Shown here in pieces: positions 7,577 to 15,625 of a stretch of DNA of 39,299 nt. The stretch is taken from the NCBI GenBank assembly GCA_964459445.1, contig CAYWMP010000034.1:1-39299 (forward strand), written 5' to 3'. The notes under the pieces were generated by a model. That model did no database searches and was not told the DNA's origin. It saw nothing but the letters and a program-made list of their open reading frames with translations. Origin of the DNA: CAYWMP01 sp964459445 (lineage in GTDB: Bacteria; Desulfobacterota; DSM-4660; Desulfatiglandales; HGW-15). Made by a program: the position numbers and the translations under genes. The first letter of the stretch is position 1. Each line of letters opens with the position of its first letter.

Positions 7577-8733
7577 ATGGGAGTAACCGTCAGGCAGAAA
7601 GTCAAAGGCAAGGGTAAACCATGGTGGGTTTTTATCAACCACAATGGGCAACGAACATCAAGGAAGATAGGAGACAAAAAGGCTGCTCAGACGGTAGCCA
7701 GCAAGATTGAGGCAAAACTTGCTCTTGGGGAATTCGGCTTTGATGACAACGAGGAGAAAGACCCTACATTCGGGGAATATGCAGTCTCGTGGATTAAAAC
7801 GACCGTTCCTGCAACCTGCAAGGAATCGACAGTGAGGGGCTATCAGGACATTCTAAGGATTCATGTTTTGCCAGTATTCGAAAATCTGAAGGTATTAAAA
7901 ACCAAGAGGAGCAAAATTAAGGAGTTCCTTCTTGGGAAAATCAATCAAGGATACTCTGTCAGCACAGTAAGCCATATGAAGGATGTCATTTCAGGTGTTC
8001 TAAACGAAGCGGTAGAGGATGAGGTTATTCAAGCAAATCCAGCGCACAGACTCGGAAAAATATTCAAGAACAGAGGCCAGCAGGAACGAATAGACCCCCT
8101 AGACACGGATGAACTAAAAACTCTACTCGATACAGTTCAGATTTATTCCCCTAAACATTATGCTTTGTTTCTGCTACTGGCTCGAACTGGCATGAGAATA
8201 GGAGAAGCACTGGCAATGCAGTGGGAAGATGTTGATTTTGTGGGGCGCTTCATCGAAGTTAAACGGTCGATTGTGAGAGGTAAGATATCAACTCCAAAGA
8301 ACGGCAAATCGAGGCGCGTAGACATGAGTTTACAGCTCGCCGAGACCTTGAAGAATCATGCGATGCTCTCGCGGTATGTCTTCGCAAATGGAAATGGTGG
8401 GATGATAGATAAGGATAATTGGAGAAGACGGGTTTTCTATAATACTTTGGTGAAGGCAGAACTTAGAAGAATTAGGATTCACGATCTACGCGGCACTCCT
8501 TCGCCACACTGAGAATATCTAAGGGGGATAATATCGCAGATGTCTCAAACCAGCTTGGACACCATTCAGTGAAACTCACTTTGGACGTGTACAATCATTG
8601 GCTTCCTGGAAAGAAAAAGCAAGAAGTTGATGCCTTGGATGACCCCACTTTCGAGCACCCATCCGCACCCTATACGCACCCAACTCCCCTTCAAAACGAA
8701 AAAAGGCTAGCTGAATATCAGCTAACCCATTGA
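7577..8733 (+). pseudogene. Phage/ICE-type tyrosine recombinase (integrase), frameshifted
   Basis: The 5' part encodes an AP2-like arm-binding domain (PWWVFINHNGQRTSRKIG), a SAM-like core-binding domain, and the catalytic Arg in ARTGMRIGEAL. The first frame stops at 8512 just after HDLR. Removing one CG from CTACGCGGCAC (CGCG at 8489-8492) restores HDLRHSFATLR followed by LGHHSVKLT and the nucleophile Tyr in LDVYNHW, ending at 8733. The repaired protein is 384 aa, a normal integrase length. The lesion is therefore a 2-bp duplication, or an assembly error. The start is ATG 7577, with GAGGGG at 7566-7571; a TTG one codon earlier is less likely. The gene abuts the 3' end of the initiator tRNA. 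Confidence 0.85.
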
Positions 8734-8740
8734 TTTTAAA

Positions 8741-8817
<77 letters not shown>

Positions 8818-8829
8818 CCAAAACATAAA

Positions 8830-8858
8830 AAATAGCACCTGATTGATCAGGAGTCAAA
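8830..8858 (-). promoter_or_regulatory. Promoter of the initiator tRNA gene
   Basis: On the minus strand TTGACT (8858-8853), 17-bp spacer, TATTTT (8835-8830), giving a start about 6 nt before the mature tRNA. The spacer contains the palindrome CCTGAT-CA-ATCAGG (8839-8852), which could be coincidental or an operator. Confidence 0.6.
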
Positions 8859-8879
8859 TAAAAATCGAGAGTTCTTTGG

Positions 8880-9017
8880 ATGCCAACAGAGCCGGCAAAC
8901 CATCGTTATATCACGGTCTTGCAGGATCGAAGGGGACAAGCATGGATATATGGAGGGTCTGATCGAGAAAACTATTTTGTTGATAATTCAACAGAGGAAA
9001 AATATTTGACAGGATAA
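8880..9017 (+). CDS. Possible 45-residue protein (uncertain)
   Basis: A short open frame beginning MPTEPANHRYITVLQDRRG in the otherwise gene-poor stretch between the tRNA and the histidine kinase. The residue composition looks protein-like (balanced, with Trp and Tyr), but no clear Shine-Dalgarno sequence precedes the ATG and I do not recognise a family. It may be a fragment of an older gene. Kept as low confidence because it is the only plausible frame in this region. Confidence 0.22.
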   Translation: MPTEPANHRYITVLQDRRGQAWIYGGSDRENYFVDNSTEEKYLTG

Positions 9018-9081
9018 CAGGATCAACAAGCTATTTTTAGGTAAGAATCGGAAAATCATCAAAAAGTGCCGCATTAAGCGG

Positions 9082-9107
9082 GGTTCCGATATGACTATAT
9101 CGGAACC
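9082..9107. repeat. Perfect 11-bp hairpin in non-coding DNA
   Basis: GGTTCCGATAT (9082-9092), loop GACT, ATATCGGAACC (9097-9107). No T-tract follows on either strand. The rest of 9018-9290 shows no gene. The hairpin could be a recombination, regulator-binding or RNA-processing site left from a mobile element. Confidence 0.45.
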
Positions 9108-9290
9108 GATGTGGAGATCTTGAATGACAATAAAAAGTGGACTTATTATTGTTATCAAGTGCTCCACACAACGCTTTTTGACGATCTATTCAAATAAGCG
9201 GCAACACAAGATGACGCTTTGAGTTCTCCGTGAAAGACAAATCATCCTGTCATTCATGTATATTCTGTCTAAAAGGTGCTTAGCTTTTAC

Positions 9291-10814
9291 CTATTTTGAA
9301 GGAAGCCAAATAATGAAGGTGGTTCCTTCTCCCGGCCGGCTTATGGCGGAGATGTCACCGTCATGGGCTTGAATGATTCGGTAGGAGATGGGCAGGCCGA
9401 GCCCGGACCCTTTTTCTCTAGTTGTATAGAAAGGCTCGAAAATATGTTGTAGATCCAATTCGGGAATACCCGGCCCTTCATCGCTGATTCTTATATAAAT
9501 TCCCGAAGGCGCCTTCTCGGTAATGATTGTGATGAAGCCCCCGTCATCCATGGCTTCGAAACCATTGGAAATAATATTTATAAAAACCTGTTTCAACTTG
9601 TCAGGATCACATTCAATCTCCCCGATTTCATCTGAAAGGGATTCATTAAAGCCGAAAAGGTCCGCCGAATAGACGGCGGTCATGATCTTGACGACATCTT
9701 TCATAACGGAATTGATATCGGCAGAGCGCTTAACCAGTTTTAAGGCTCGCGTGAAATCACCTAGTTCCGCGACGAGATGTTCCAGTCGCCTGACCTCGTC
9801 AAGGATCATATCAAGCTTATTCAGATCCTTTTCGTCCATGAGGCTTTTTCTAATTTGACTCGAAAAACCCCCGATAATCATAAGGGGATTCTTCAACTCA
9901 TGGGCCACATAAGCAACGGAATGGCCGACCGCTGCCAGACGCTCCGTTTGAAGGAGCTTTTTTTCGAGCCGTCTCTGTTCGGACACATCTCTGATAAGGG
10001 ACGTAAAGGTTACCGTGCCACCCATGTCCAGGAAGGAAAGGCCCAATTCAACGGGAAACTCTTCTCCGTTTTTCCTGAGCGCCGAAAGGGATATCGTCTT
10101 TCCGATGATCTCTGAAGTTCGATCCCTAAGGTACCGTTGTATGAAACGATGATGGTCCCCATAGTGGGAAGGGATAAGCATATTGAGGCTTTTCCCCAGG
10201 ATCTCTCCTCTGTTGTACCCGAATATTCGCTCGGCAGCATTGTTAAAAAGGATGATCCGGTTGTCTTCGTCTATGCTAAGAATGGCGTCCGTGGCCGTAT
10301 CCAGAATGGCCCGGAATCTTTTTTCCGAGGCCTGAAGCCTTCTGATCAATCCCTTGTAATCGGTCACATCTCGCGCGATCTCGAAATAGTAGCGGATCTC
10401 TCCATTCTCTGATTTCAAGGGATACATGGTCAGATTGATTTCCTTTTCACTCCCCATTTCATCCCTTTGGCTGTATGCCATTTCGACCCTGTCGCGGGTC
10501 TTCTTCGCAATATTGAGTGGACAGGAATCATCCTGTGCATGACAGGGAGACCCCGAAAGCGCCTTCACCTCATAGCATTTTCTTCCAATGATGTCGTCCT
10601 TCTTCAGACCGTATCGACTCATAAAGGCGATGTTCACTTCTTTAATCACGTGATCCTCATCAACCAGCATGATCTCCTCATTGATGCTGTCCATGAGGGC
10701 GTTAAGAAAGAGATTGCCCAATTGGAGTTCTGCGATTTTTTTCTCATTATGGGCGAGCTGTTTCTTCAGATGGCTCAGTTCATCGAAGCGTGTATTATTA
10801 CTTTTCATGATCAA
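9291..10814 (-). CDS. PAS-domain sensor histidine kinase (orphan)
   Basis: A cytoplasmic two-component kinase that should autophosphorylate His305 and pass the phosphate to an unlinked response regulator. Order of domains: short coiled coil (12-35), first PAS (~38-150), second PAS (~163-280), HisKA with H box VAYVAHELKNPL (~302-311), HATPase_c with N box IISNGFEA, G1 DEGPGIP and G2 GSGLGLPIS. No transmembrane helix is seen. The first PAS has an insertion with three cysteines (C80, C91, C98; ending SCPL) as found in many PAS kinases of anaerobes, a possible metal or redox site. Its start overlaps the stop of the upstream 195-aa gene (ATGA-type), so the two are translationally coupled. No response regulator is adjacent. 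Confidence 0.92.
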   Translation of the reverse strand: MIMKSNNTRFDELSHLKKQLAHNEKKIAELQLGNLFLNALMDSINEEIMLVDEDHVIKEVNIAFMSRYGLKKDDIIGRKCYEVKALSGSPCHAQDDSCPLNIAKKTRDRVEMAYSQRDEMGSEKEINLTMYPLKSENGEIRYYFEIARDVTDYKGLIRRLQASEKRFRAILDTATDAILSIDEDNRIILFNNAAERIFGYNRGEILGKSLNMLIPSHYGDHHRFIQRYLRDRTSEIIGKTISLSALRKNGEEFPVELGLSFLDMGGTVTFTSLIRDVSEQRRLEKKLLQTERLAAVGHSVAYVAHELKNPLMIIGGFSSQIRKSLMDEKDLNKLDMILDEVRRLEHLVAELGDFTRALKLVKRSADINSVMKDVVKIMTAVYSADLFGFNESLSDEIGEIECDPDKLKQVFINIISNGFEAMDDGGFITIITEKAPSGIYIRISDEGPGIPELDLQHIFEPFYTTREKGSGLGLPISYRIIQAHDGDISAISRPGEGTTFIIWLPSK

Positions 10815-11398
10815 GAAACCCTTCCCGGTGTATAGAAGACGTATTCAAGGGAAAGAATATCAAACATTTCATCCGTGCCTTCTCGGATGAGGGCATAAAG
10901 GCCCTTCATGGTGTCCGTCTTTGAAAGGCGGTCTTTGTATTCCATTTCATTATAGAATTCCATGTCGATGGGGAAAAGAACCTGATCAATGGTCCCATAC
11001 CAATTGATGCTCAAAACGCCTTTCAAGGTCATGATTTTTTTATACATATCTCTGATGAGATCTGTCCTCAAAAGAGGGTTGACCTGGTTGGTCATGCAGT
11101 CGATGAGTCCCGCTAAATAATAGACCTCACGCATTCTCTCTTCGTTTTCCCTGTACCTGTAAGCCGCACGAATTGTATGGGCCATGCCGCCCTTTAGCAC
11201 ATAATGGGGAGGCAGATGCCATACTCCCTTTTCTCCTTTCTGCCGGATCTGTTTTCGATGTGTCTCGAGTTTGGCAGACTGGGACCTCAGCATCTGGATA
11301 AAATGCTTGCTTTCCCAATCCGCCCATCGAAACTCCCAAGGTTTCAAAAGGAGCAGATTATCCGGAGCCTTTTCTGTAAATTCCAGGACTTCGCCCAT
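10811..11398 (-). CDS. Unknown protein coupled to the PAS histidine kinase
   Basis: 195 residues, soluble, rich in aromatic and charged residues, with no recognised motif and no signal peptide or membrane segment. It is the first gene of a two-gene minus-strand operon, and its stop overlaps the kinase start by 4 bp. This strict coupling suggests a shared pathway, perhaps a sensory partner or modulator of the kinase, but that is inference from context only. The upstream ribosome-binding site is weak. Confidence 0.7.
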   Translation of the reverse strand: MGEVLEFTEKAPDNLLLLKPWEFRWADWESKHFIQMLRSQSAKLETHRKQIRQKGEKGVWHLPPHYVLKGGMAHTIRAAYRYRENEERMREVYYLAGLIDCMTNQVNPLLRTDLIRDMYKKIMTLKGVLSINWYGTIDQVLFPIDMEFYNEMEYKDRLSKTDTMKGLYALIREGTDEMFDILSLEYVFYTPGRVS

Positions 11399-11487
11399 GC
11401 CTATCAGCTATTCCGTTGTCTCGAAAGTTAGGAAACCTATTTTTGCAATATGCTCTGTTTTGAAAGGCCAGACCGATCTCACTAAAT

Positions 11488-11660
11488 TTCAAAACTCAAA
11501 TCCCAAATTCCAAACAATATACAAATTCCAATTTTCGAAATTCAAAAAGGAGACACTCTGAGAACTTGGGGGCTGTTCATCATGCTCTCCAGTTTTGGTC
11601 ATTGTTGTTTAGGATTTGAGATTTGTTTGTAATTTGATGCTTGGAATTTCGGATTTCCGC
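11488..11660. repeat. A-rich dispersed repeat pair in inverted orientation
   Basis: The + strand carries an A-rich block built from units like CAAATTCCAA/GAAATTC (about 11488-11550). A second block of the same style lies on the minus strand (about 11600-11660: AAATCCGAAATTCCAAGC, CAAATCTCAAATCC). Short spurious frames through such blocks read like KFQ..NSK.QITNK peptides, the known hallmark of this class of interspersed repeat in bacterial metagenomic genomes. The two blocks face each other and fill the gap between the kinase operon and xerD. No gene is supported here. Confidence 0.55.
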
Positions 11661-11760
11661 GTCTCTTGAAAACGGGTCAAATAGGTCGCATTCTCCCCTT
11701 AATTTAACCAACCGGAAGGGGTGAAAGTCCATTATAGGACAAGGTTTATGAGCCGCGGCA

Positions 11761-12669
11761 CTAAGGTCTTGGATGATGTTTCTCATGCACCTTCCTGAGC
11801 CGATCTCTGCTCACATGGGTGTAGATCTGCGTCGTGGATATATCCGCATGCCCAAGCATGGCCTGCACCGATCTCAGGTCTGCACCGTGTTCTAACAAAT
11901 GGCTCGCAAAGGAATGCCTCAGGCTGTGAGGCGAAATTTTTTTCTTAATCCCGGCCTTCAGGCCATATCGCCGGATGATTTTCCAAAAACCCTGTCTGGA
12001 CAGAGGGCCGCCCCTCGCATTCAAAAACAGGATCGTTGAACTCTTCCTTTTCAAAAACAGAGGACGACCATCCCGAAGAAAAGCCTTTAGAGCATCGAGG
12101 GCTTTAGCGCCCATGGGGACCATCCTCTCTCTGGAACCTTTTCCAATGGTCCTCACAAAACCGGCCTCCAGGTTAATGCTGGCAACACTCAGGCCAACAA
12201 GTTCGGAAACCCTTAATCCCGAAGCATAAAGGAGTTCCAGCATGGCTTTGTCCCGAAGGCCTAAAGGCGTTTGAAGGTCTGGCAGAGCCAAGAGCAAATC
12301 GACCTCGGCGGGGCTCAAAACCTCCGGGAGCCTGAGTGGCAGTTTCGGTGAACTCAAGAGCCGTGCAGGGCTTATCGCAATTTTGCCTTCGGAGACCAGA
12401 AATCTAAAAAACATCCTTAATGTGGATAGATTTCTTGCCGCACTTCTTATGGACAACAGGCCGCTCAGGGTATCCATATAGCCCATGAGATCGTTCTGAC
12501 TCACTTTGAGCGCGGAAAGGTTTTTCTTTTCAAGGAAATGCAGGAATCTGGTGATGTCTCTACTGTAGGCCTGAATGGTATTGTCGGAGAGACCGCGTTC
12601 GACCTTGAGATAGTTTATGAAATCGTCTGCAAGGGCATCTGAATTGCTGTTTTTAGCCAAGATCTTCAT
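11761..12669 (-). CDS. xerD: XerC/XerD-type tyrosine recombinase
   Basis: A site-specific recombinase that, in the Xer family, resolves chromosome dimers at dif with its partner and FtsK. The N-terminal SAM-like core-binding domain (~15-95) is followed by the catalytic domain with Arg in SGLRVSELVGL, Lys in TIGKGSRERMVP, His and Arg in HSLRHSFASHLL, His in MLGHADISTTQ and nucleophile Tyr in QIYTHVS. Length of about 302 aa is exactly Xer-like and all catalytic residues are present. The ATG at 12669 is preferred over a TTG one codon earlier. XerD is favoured over XerC by the general look of the C-terminus (HVSRDRLRKVHEKHHPR), but the distinction needs a tree. Confidence 0.9.
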   Translation of the reverse strand: MKILAKNSNSDALADDFINYLKVERGLSDNTIQAYSRDITRFLHFLEKKNLSALKVSQNDLMGYMDTLSGLLSIRSAARNLSTLRMFFRFLVSEGKIAISPARLLSSPKLPLRLPEVLSPAEVDLLLALPDLQTPLGLRDKAMLELLYASGLRVSELVGLSVASINLEAGFVRTIGKGSRERMVPMGAKALDALKAFLRDGRPLFLKRKSSTILFLNARGGPLSRQGFWKIIRRYGLKAGIKKKISPHSLRHSFASHLLEHGADLRSVQAMLGHADISTTQIYTHVSRDRLRKVHEKHHPRP

Positions 12670-12684
12670 CAAAAGACCAAAATG

Positions 12685-12842
12685 CAGGTTGATGAAAAAT
12701 GTTTAGATGCAAGGCGCACGAAATCCCGAGGAATGAGTCGTACAAAGAAGGTACGTCGCAGTGACCAGCCTTCGCCTGAGGCTACGGCGCGGCAGGCGAG
12801 GAATGAGTGCAACGCCGCAGATGAGCGTTTTTCATCAGCCTG
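12685..12842. repeat. Long palindromic dispersed element (~158 bp)
   Basis: The ends CAGGTTGATGAAAAA (12685-12699) and TTTTTCATCAGCCTG (12828-12842) are inverted copies with one mismatch. Inside, GATGCAAGGCG on the left and CGCCGCAGATG on the right continue the symmetry, with GAGGAATGAGT blocks repeated twice in direct orientation. This architecture matches a repeat type common in Desulfobacterota genomes. It sits exactly between the stop codon of the aminopeptidase gene and the start of xerD and may form a long RNA hairpin in a read-through transcript. Confidence 0.7.
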
Positions 12843-13955
12843 CTAGAAATCATAGAAATGATTATCCTTCGTCAGCACCTTAGGGCCATTCTTTTCTACC
12901 ACGACCATTTGTTCGAGTCTGACTCCCCCTTTACCGGGAAGGTATATGCCCGGTTCCACGGTAACCACCATGTGCCTTTTCAAGGCCACCGGATTCTCAG
13001 GTCCCAATCTCGGGGCTTCATGCGTGGCGAGGCCCACGCCGTGCCCCAGTGAATGTCCAAAGTATTCCCCGAAACCGGCCTCTGCTATAACTCTGCGTGC
13101 AATTGAATCCGGGTAGGTGCTGTTGATTCCCGGCCGGACCTCCGGCATGGCTGAGAGCTGGGCCTCCATTACAGTTTTGTAGATTTTGCGAAACTTAGGA
13201 CCCGGCCTTTCCAAAAAGATGGTGCGGGTCATATCGCAGGCGTAGCCATCAATTTTCACGCCAACATCCAAAATAATGGGTTCTTTGGCACGGACATTAC
13301 GCTTTGTAGGCACCGCATGGGGCAGGGCGCTATTGGGACCGGAAGCCACGATGGATTGAAAGGCCAGGTCATCAGCGCCACCCTCTCGTGCAAGGCCTTC
13401 AATCTCCCAGGCAATCTCCCTCTCGGTTCTGCCTGGTTCGAGATTGGGAATGATTTCACCCAGGATGTCTGACATCAAATCCGACGCGCGTTTCATCGCG
13501 CGGATTTCGGATGGGTCCTTAATCTCTCGCATTTTCTCGACTAGCCCTTTGAGGGGCGTGAGGCGGACGGGCGATTTGAGTTTTCTCAGCCTTCGTGCCA
13601 TTTGCTGATGGATTTGCCAGGTTACATGGCCTTCATCGAAAGCCAAGACCTTAGTTCTCAAACGGGCTACCATATCGGGCAAGGTTTCAAAAAGGCTCTT
13701 TTTTTGTGTCACAACGTCAAAGTCAACGGCTTCCTTTTGGGCCTCGGTGGTATATCGCGTGTCCGTGATCAGGATTGTCTTCTTTTTGTTGATGATCAGA
13801 GAGCCCGATGATTCGTTCAATTGCCCATCGACTGCCTTGAATCCCGAAAGGTATCTCCTGTTTTCCGGTTGAACGATCCAGAGGGTATCTGCTTTGAGTT
13901 TGGGCAATTGTTCTCTAAGGGCTTTGAGGCGGTCGTGGAAACGAGACTTTTTCAT
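12843..13955 (-). CDS. Xaa-Pro aminopeptidase/dipeptidase, M24B family
   Basis: A cytosolic dinuclear-metal peptidase predicted to remove N-terminal residues preceding proline. The N-terminal creatinase-like domain (1-~135) is followed by the pita-bread catalytic domain, with the five metal ligands visible: Asp230 (IILDVGVK), Asp241 (ACDMTRTI), His305 (GHSLGHGVGLATHE), Glu337 (VEPGIYLPG) and Glu348 (VRLEQMVVV). Length (370 aa) is typical of bacterial PepP/PepQ-like short enzymes. Its 3' end runs directly into the palindromic element. PepQ versus PepP specificity cannot be settled by eye. Confidence 0.92.
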   Translation of the reverse strand: MKKSRFHDRLKALREQLPKLKADTLWIVQPENRRYLSGFKAVDGQLNESSGSLIINKKKTILITDTRYTTEAQKEAVDFDVVTQKKSLFETLPDMVARLRTKVLAFDEGHVTWQIHQQMARRLRKLKSPVRLTPLKGLVEKMREIKDPSEIRAMKRASDLMSDILGEIIPNLEPGRTEREIAWEIEGLAREGGADDLAFQSIVASGPNSALPHAVPTKRNVRAKEPIILDVGVKIDGYACDMTRTIFLERPGPKFRKIYKTVMEAQLSAMPEVRPGINSTYPDSIARRVIAEAGFGEYFGHSLGHGVGLATHEAPRLGPENPVALKRHMVVTVEPGIYLPGKGGVRLEQMVVVEKNGPKVLTKDNHFYDF

Positions 13956-14171
13956 CGTATCTTACTCCGCCGAGATTGGCCAAACTTGAACATTTTGAAA
14001 ATGCCTCCGCAGTATGAGATCTAAAATGAGGTTAGACGTGGAAGGGTCGAATTTGCTTTCAAATACGATTACGTTAACGCCAATCTAGCAGAGTAGCGGG
14101 AGAAATTCAATTCCAGCATAGGGGCTTGATAGGGATAGGAGTAATGTCTTCGGGATGAAAAAGACGGTGGT

Positions 14172-15095
14172 TTAGAAATCGAATGTCACGGCCAGTCCGA
14201 GGTGACCCTCTCGAGTCACAAGAAGATTCAGGTCAAGTTGATCTGATAATCCTTGTCGAAACTCATCTTTTGCTTTCTTGTTATACTTATGGGCGGCATT
14301 GACAGCGCTGTAGATATTGCCCGCGTACCATCCCGCCTCGACAAAAAGCAGCAATCCGCCAAGCACATCGAGGTCTTCATTAAAGGCCTCAATGGCGCCC
14401 CATATAAAGAGGCCATTGAGAAGGAAAGCCACCGTTGCGTCCTGGTACCGTTTCGTGTAAACATGCCCCAGGCCGGGAAGCATGGCTGCCATGAATCCTG
14501 CCGTCGTGGGTTCCTTGTGGGGCAGGAACTCACCCTCCAGGCTTCTTTTAGAAAGGTCGAGGGATTTGGCATAGAAAGGACTGCCGCGCTCGACCTTCTT
14601 AAATGTCTCGGAGGCCTCTTTCCATCTGTCTTGCTTCAAGCGGCTCCACCCGATCCTGAAACGAGCCCCATTTATTAGTTGAGGATCCTGGTATTTCCGA
14701 ATGACCAGTGCAAAATAGCGTTCCGCCTCCTCTGAAAACCCTTGTCTATAGTAGGACTCACCGATCAGGAAAAGGGCCTTCCCCGCAATAGGCATCGATT
14801 CGTAGGTTTTTTGGACCCTATCCAATACGTCCCTCGCTTTTTGGTATTCTCTCGATTTGAGGTGACAGTAACCAATGAGATAATGGGCTTTCGGGACCTT
14901 TTTATTCTCTTGGAAAAAATCAATAAAGCGCAGGAATTCAGCAATGGCCTGTTGGTATTCACCACTATTCATCGTTTGGACGGCGTAATGGAATTGTTCA
15001 TCGCTGTCGAGTGTAATCTGTGCAGAAAGAGAAAGATTGTAGAGACCGAAAAGGCCGAAGCAAACGACGAAGAGGACGCAGACAGGCTTTTTCAT
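14172..15095 (-). CDS. Exported TPR protein with C-terminal hydrophobic domain
   Basis: Residues 1-25 form a signal peptide (MKKPVCVLFVVCFGLFGLYNLSLSA). Then come about three to four tetratricopeptide-like repeats (~30-180: AVQTMNSGEYQQAIAEFLRF, AHYLIGYCHLKSREYQKARD and similar), the pattern of outer-membrane or periplasmic assembly adaptors (YbgF/BamD-like). The C-terminal third has two hydrophobic stretches beginning MAAMLPGLGHVYTKRYQDA, a motif seen in small membrane-associated domains that often follow TPRs. The gene stands alone. A scaffold role at the envelope is plausible but unproven. Confidence 0.75.
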   Translation of the reverse strand: MKKPVCVLFVVCFGLFGLYNLSLSAQITLDSDEQFHYAVQTMNSGEYQQAIAEFLRFIDFFQENKKVPKAHYLIGYCHLKSREYQKARDVLDRVQKTYESMPIAGKALFLIGESYYRQGFSEEAERYFALVIRKYQDPQLINGARFRIGWSRLKQDRWKEASETFKKVERGSPFYAKSLDLSKRSLEGEFLPHKEPTTAGFMAAMLPGLGHVYTKRYQDATVAFLLNGLFIWGAIEAFNEDLDVLGGLLLFVEAGWYAGNIYSAVNAAHKYNKKAKDEFRQGLSDQLDLNLLVTREGHLGLAVTFDF

Positions 15096-15210
15096 GAATC
15101 AACCTCGTTGTCTATTGAAGGGAATAGGGGGCTTGTCAAAAAGCCGCGCGGGGAATAGGAATCCGGTGGGAGGAGGTTAATGAACACACCCGTATAAGTC
15201 AAGTTATACC

Positions 15211-15353
15211 GAAACCTTTACAAAACGTCCCCTTTTTGCCCAATCTCTGCTTCAGACTCGGATTTTAATCCTCAAAATACTACTTGTATTCCTGCGGTTA
15301 AAATCCTCGTCGACCTTGACCTTGATCAAAATTGGGCATTTTTTAAAGGTCTC
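15211..15353. repeat. Palindromic dispersed element, copy 1
   Basis: Left end GAAACCTTTACAAAACG and right end TTTTTTAAAGGTCTC are imperfect inverted repeats. The interior shares the blocks CTTCAGACTCGGATTT, AATCCTCAAAATAC, GTATTCCTG and AAAATCCTCGTC with the copy at 31739-31904. Similarity continues about 40 bp past the right arm in both copies. Apart from this element, 15096-15600 holds no supported gene. Confidence 0.75.
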
Positions 15354-15625
15354 GTTCCATCGCTTCGCGATTCATTAAGGTGCTGCTCAACCAGCTGCTC
15401 GACTGACATACAGCGGACGATGATACTAGACAGAATCGTCGTTAGGAAAGAAAGAAATGCCGAAACCTTCCAGATAATTGTGGGCTTTATTGACATAGCC
15501 CCCCGGCAGTTGTTACTAACTCTAAAAAATTGTTGAAAAACGCGCTTCTGCTAGGGAGAGGAAAGGTATAAGGTGGGGAATAAGACCCCTTGAGTGTGAG
15601 CAGTAGGAAGGATGGCTTCAAAGGT

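Noticed and set aside
8513..8733. Programmed frameshift to express the integrase C-terminus
   Set aside because: There is no slippery heptamer at the junction; a CG duplication in CGCG explains the shift more simply.
11580..11786. 68-codon minus-strand frame
   Set aside because: It reads through the A-rich interspersed repeat, giving the low-complexity NSK/QITNK-type peptide; not a gene.
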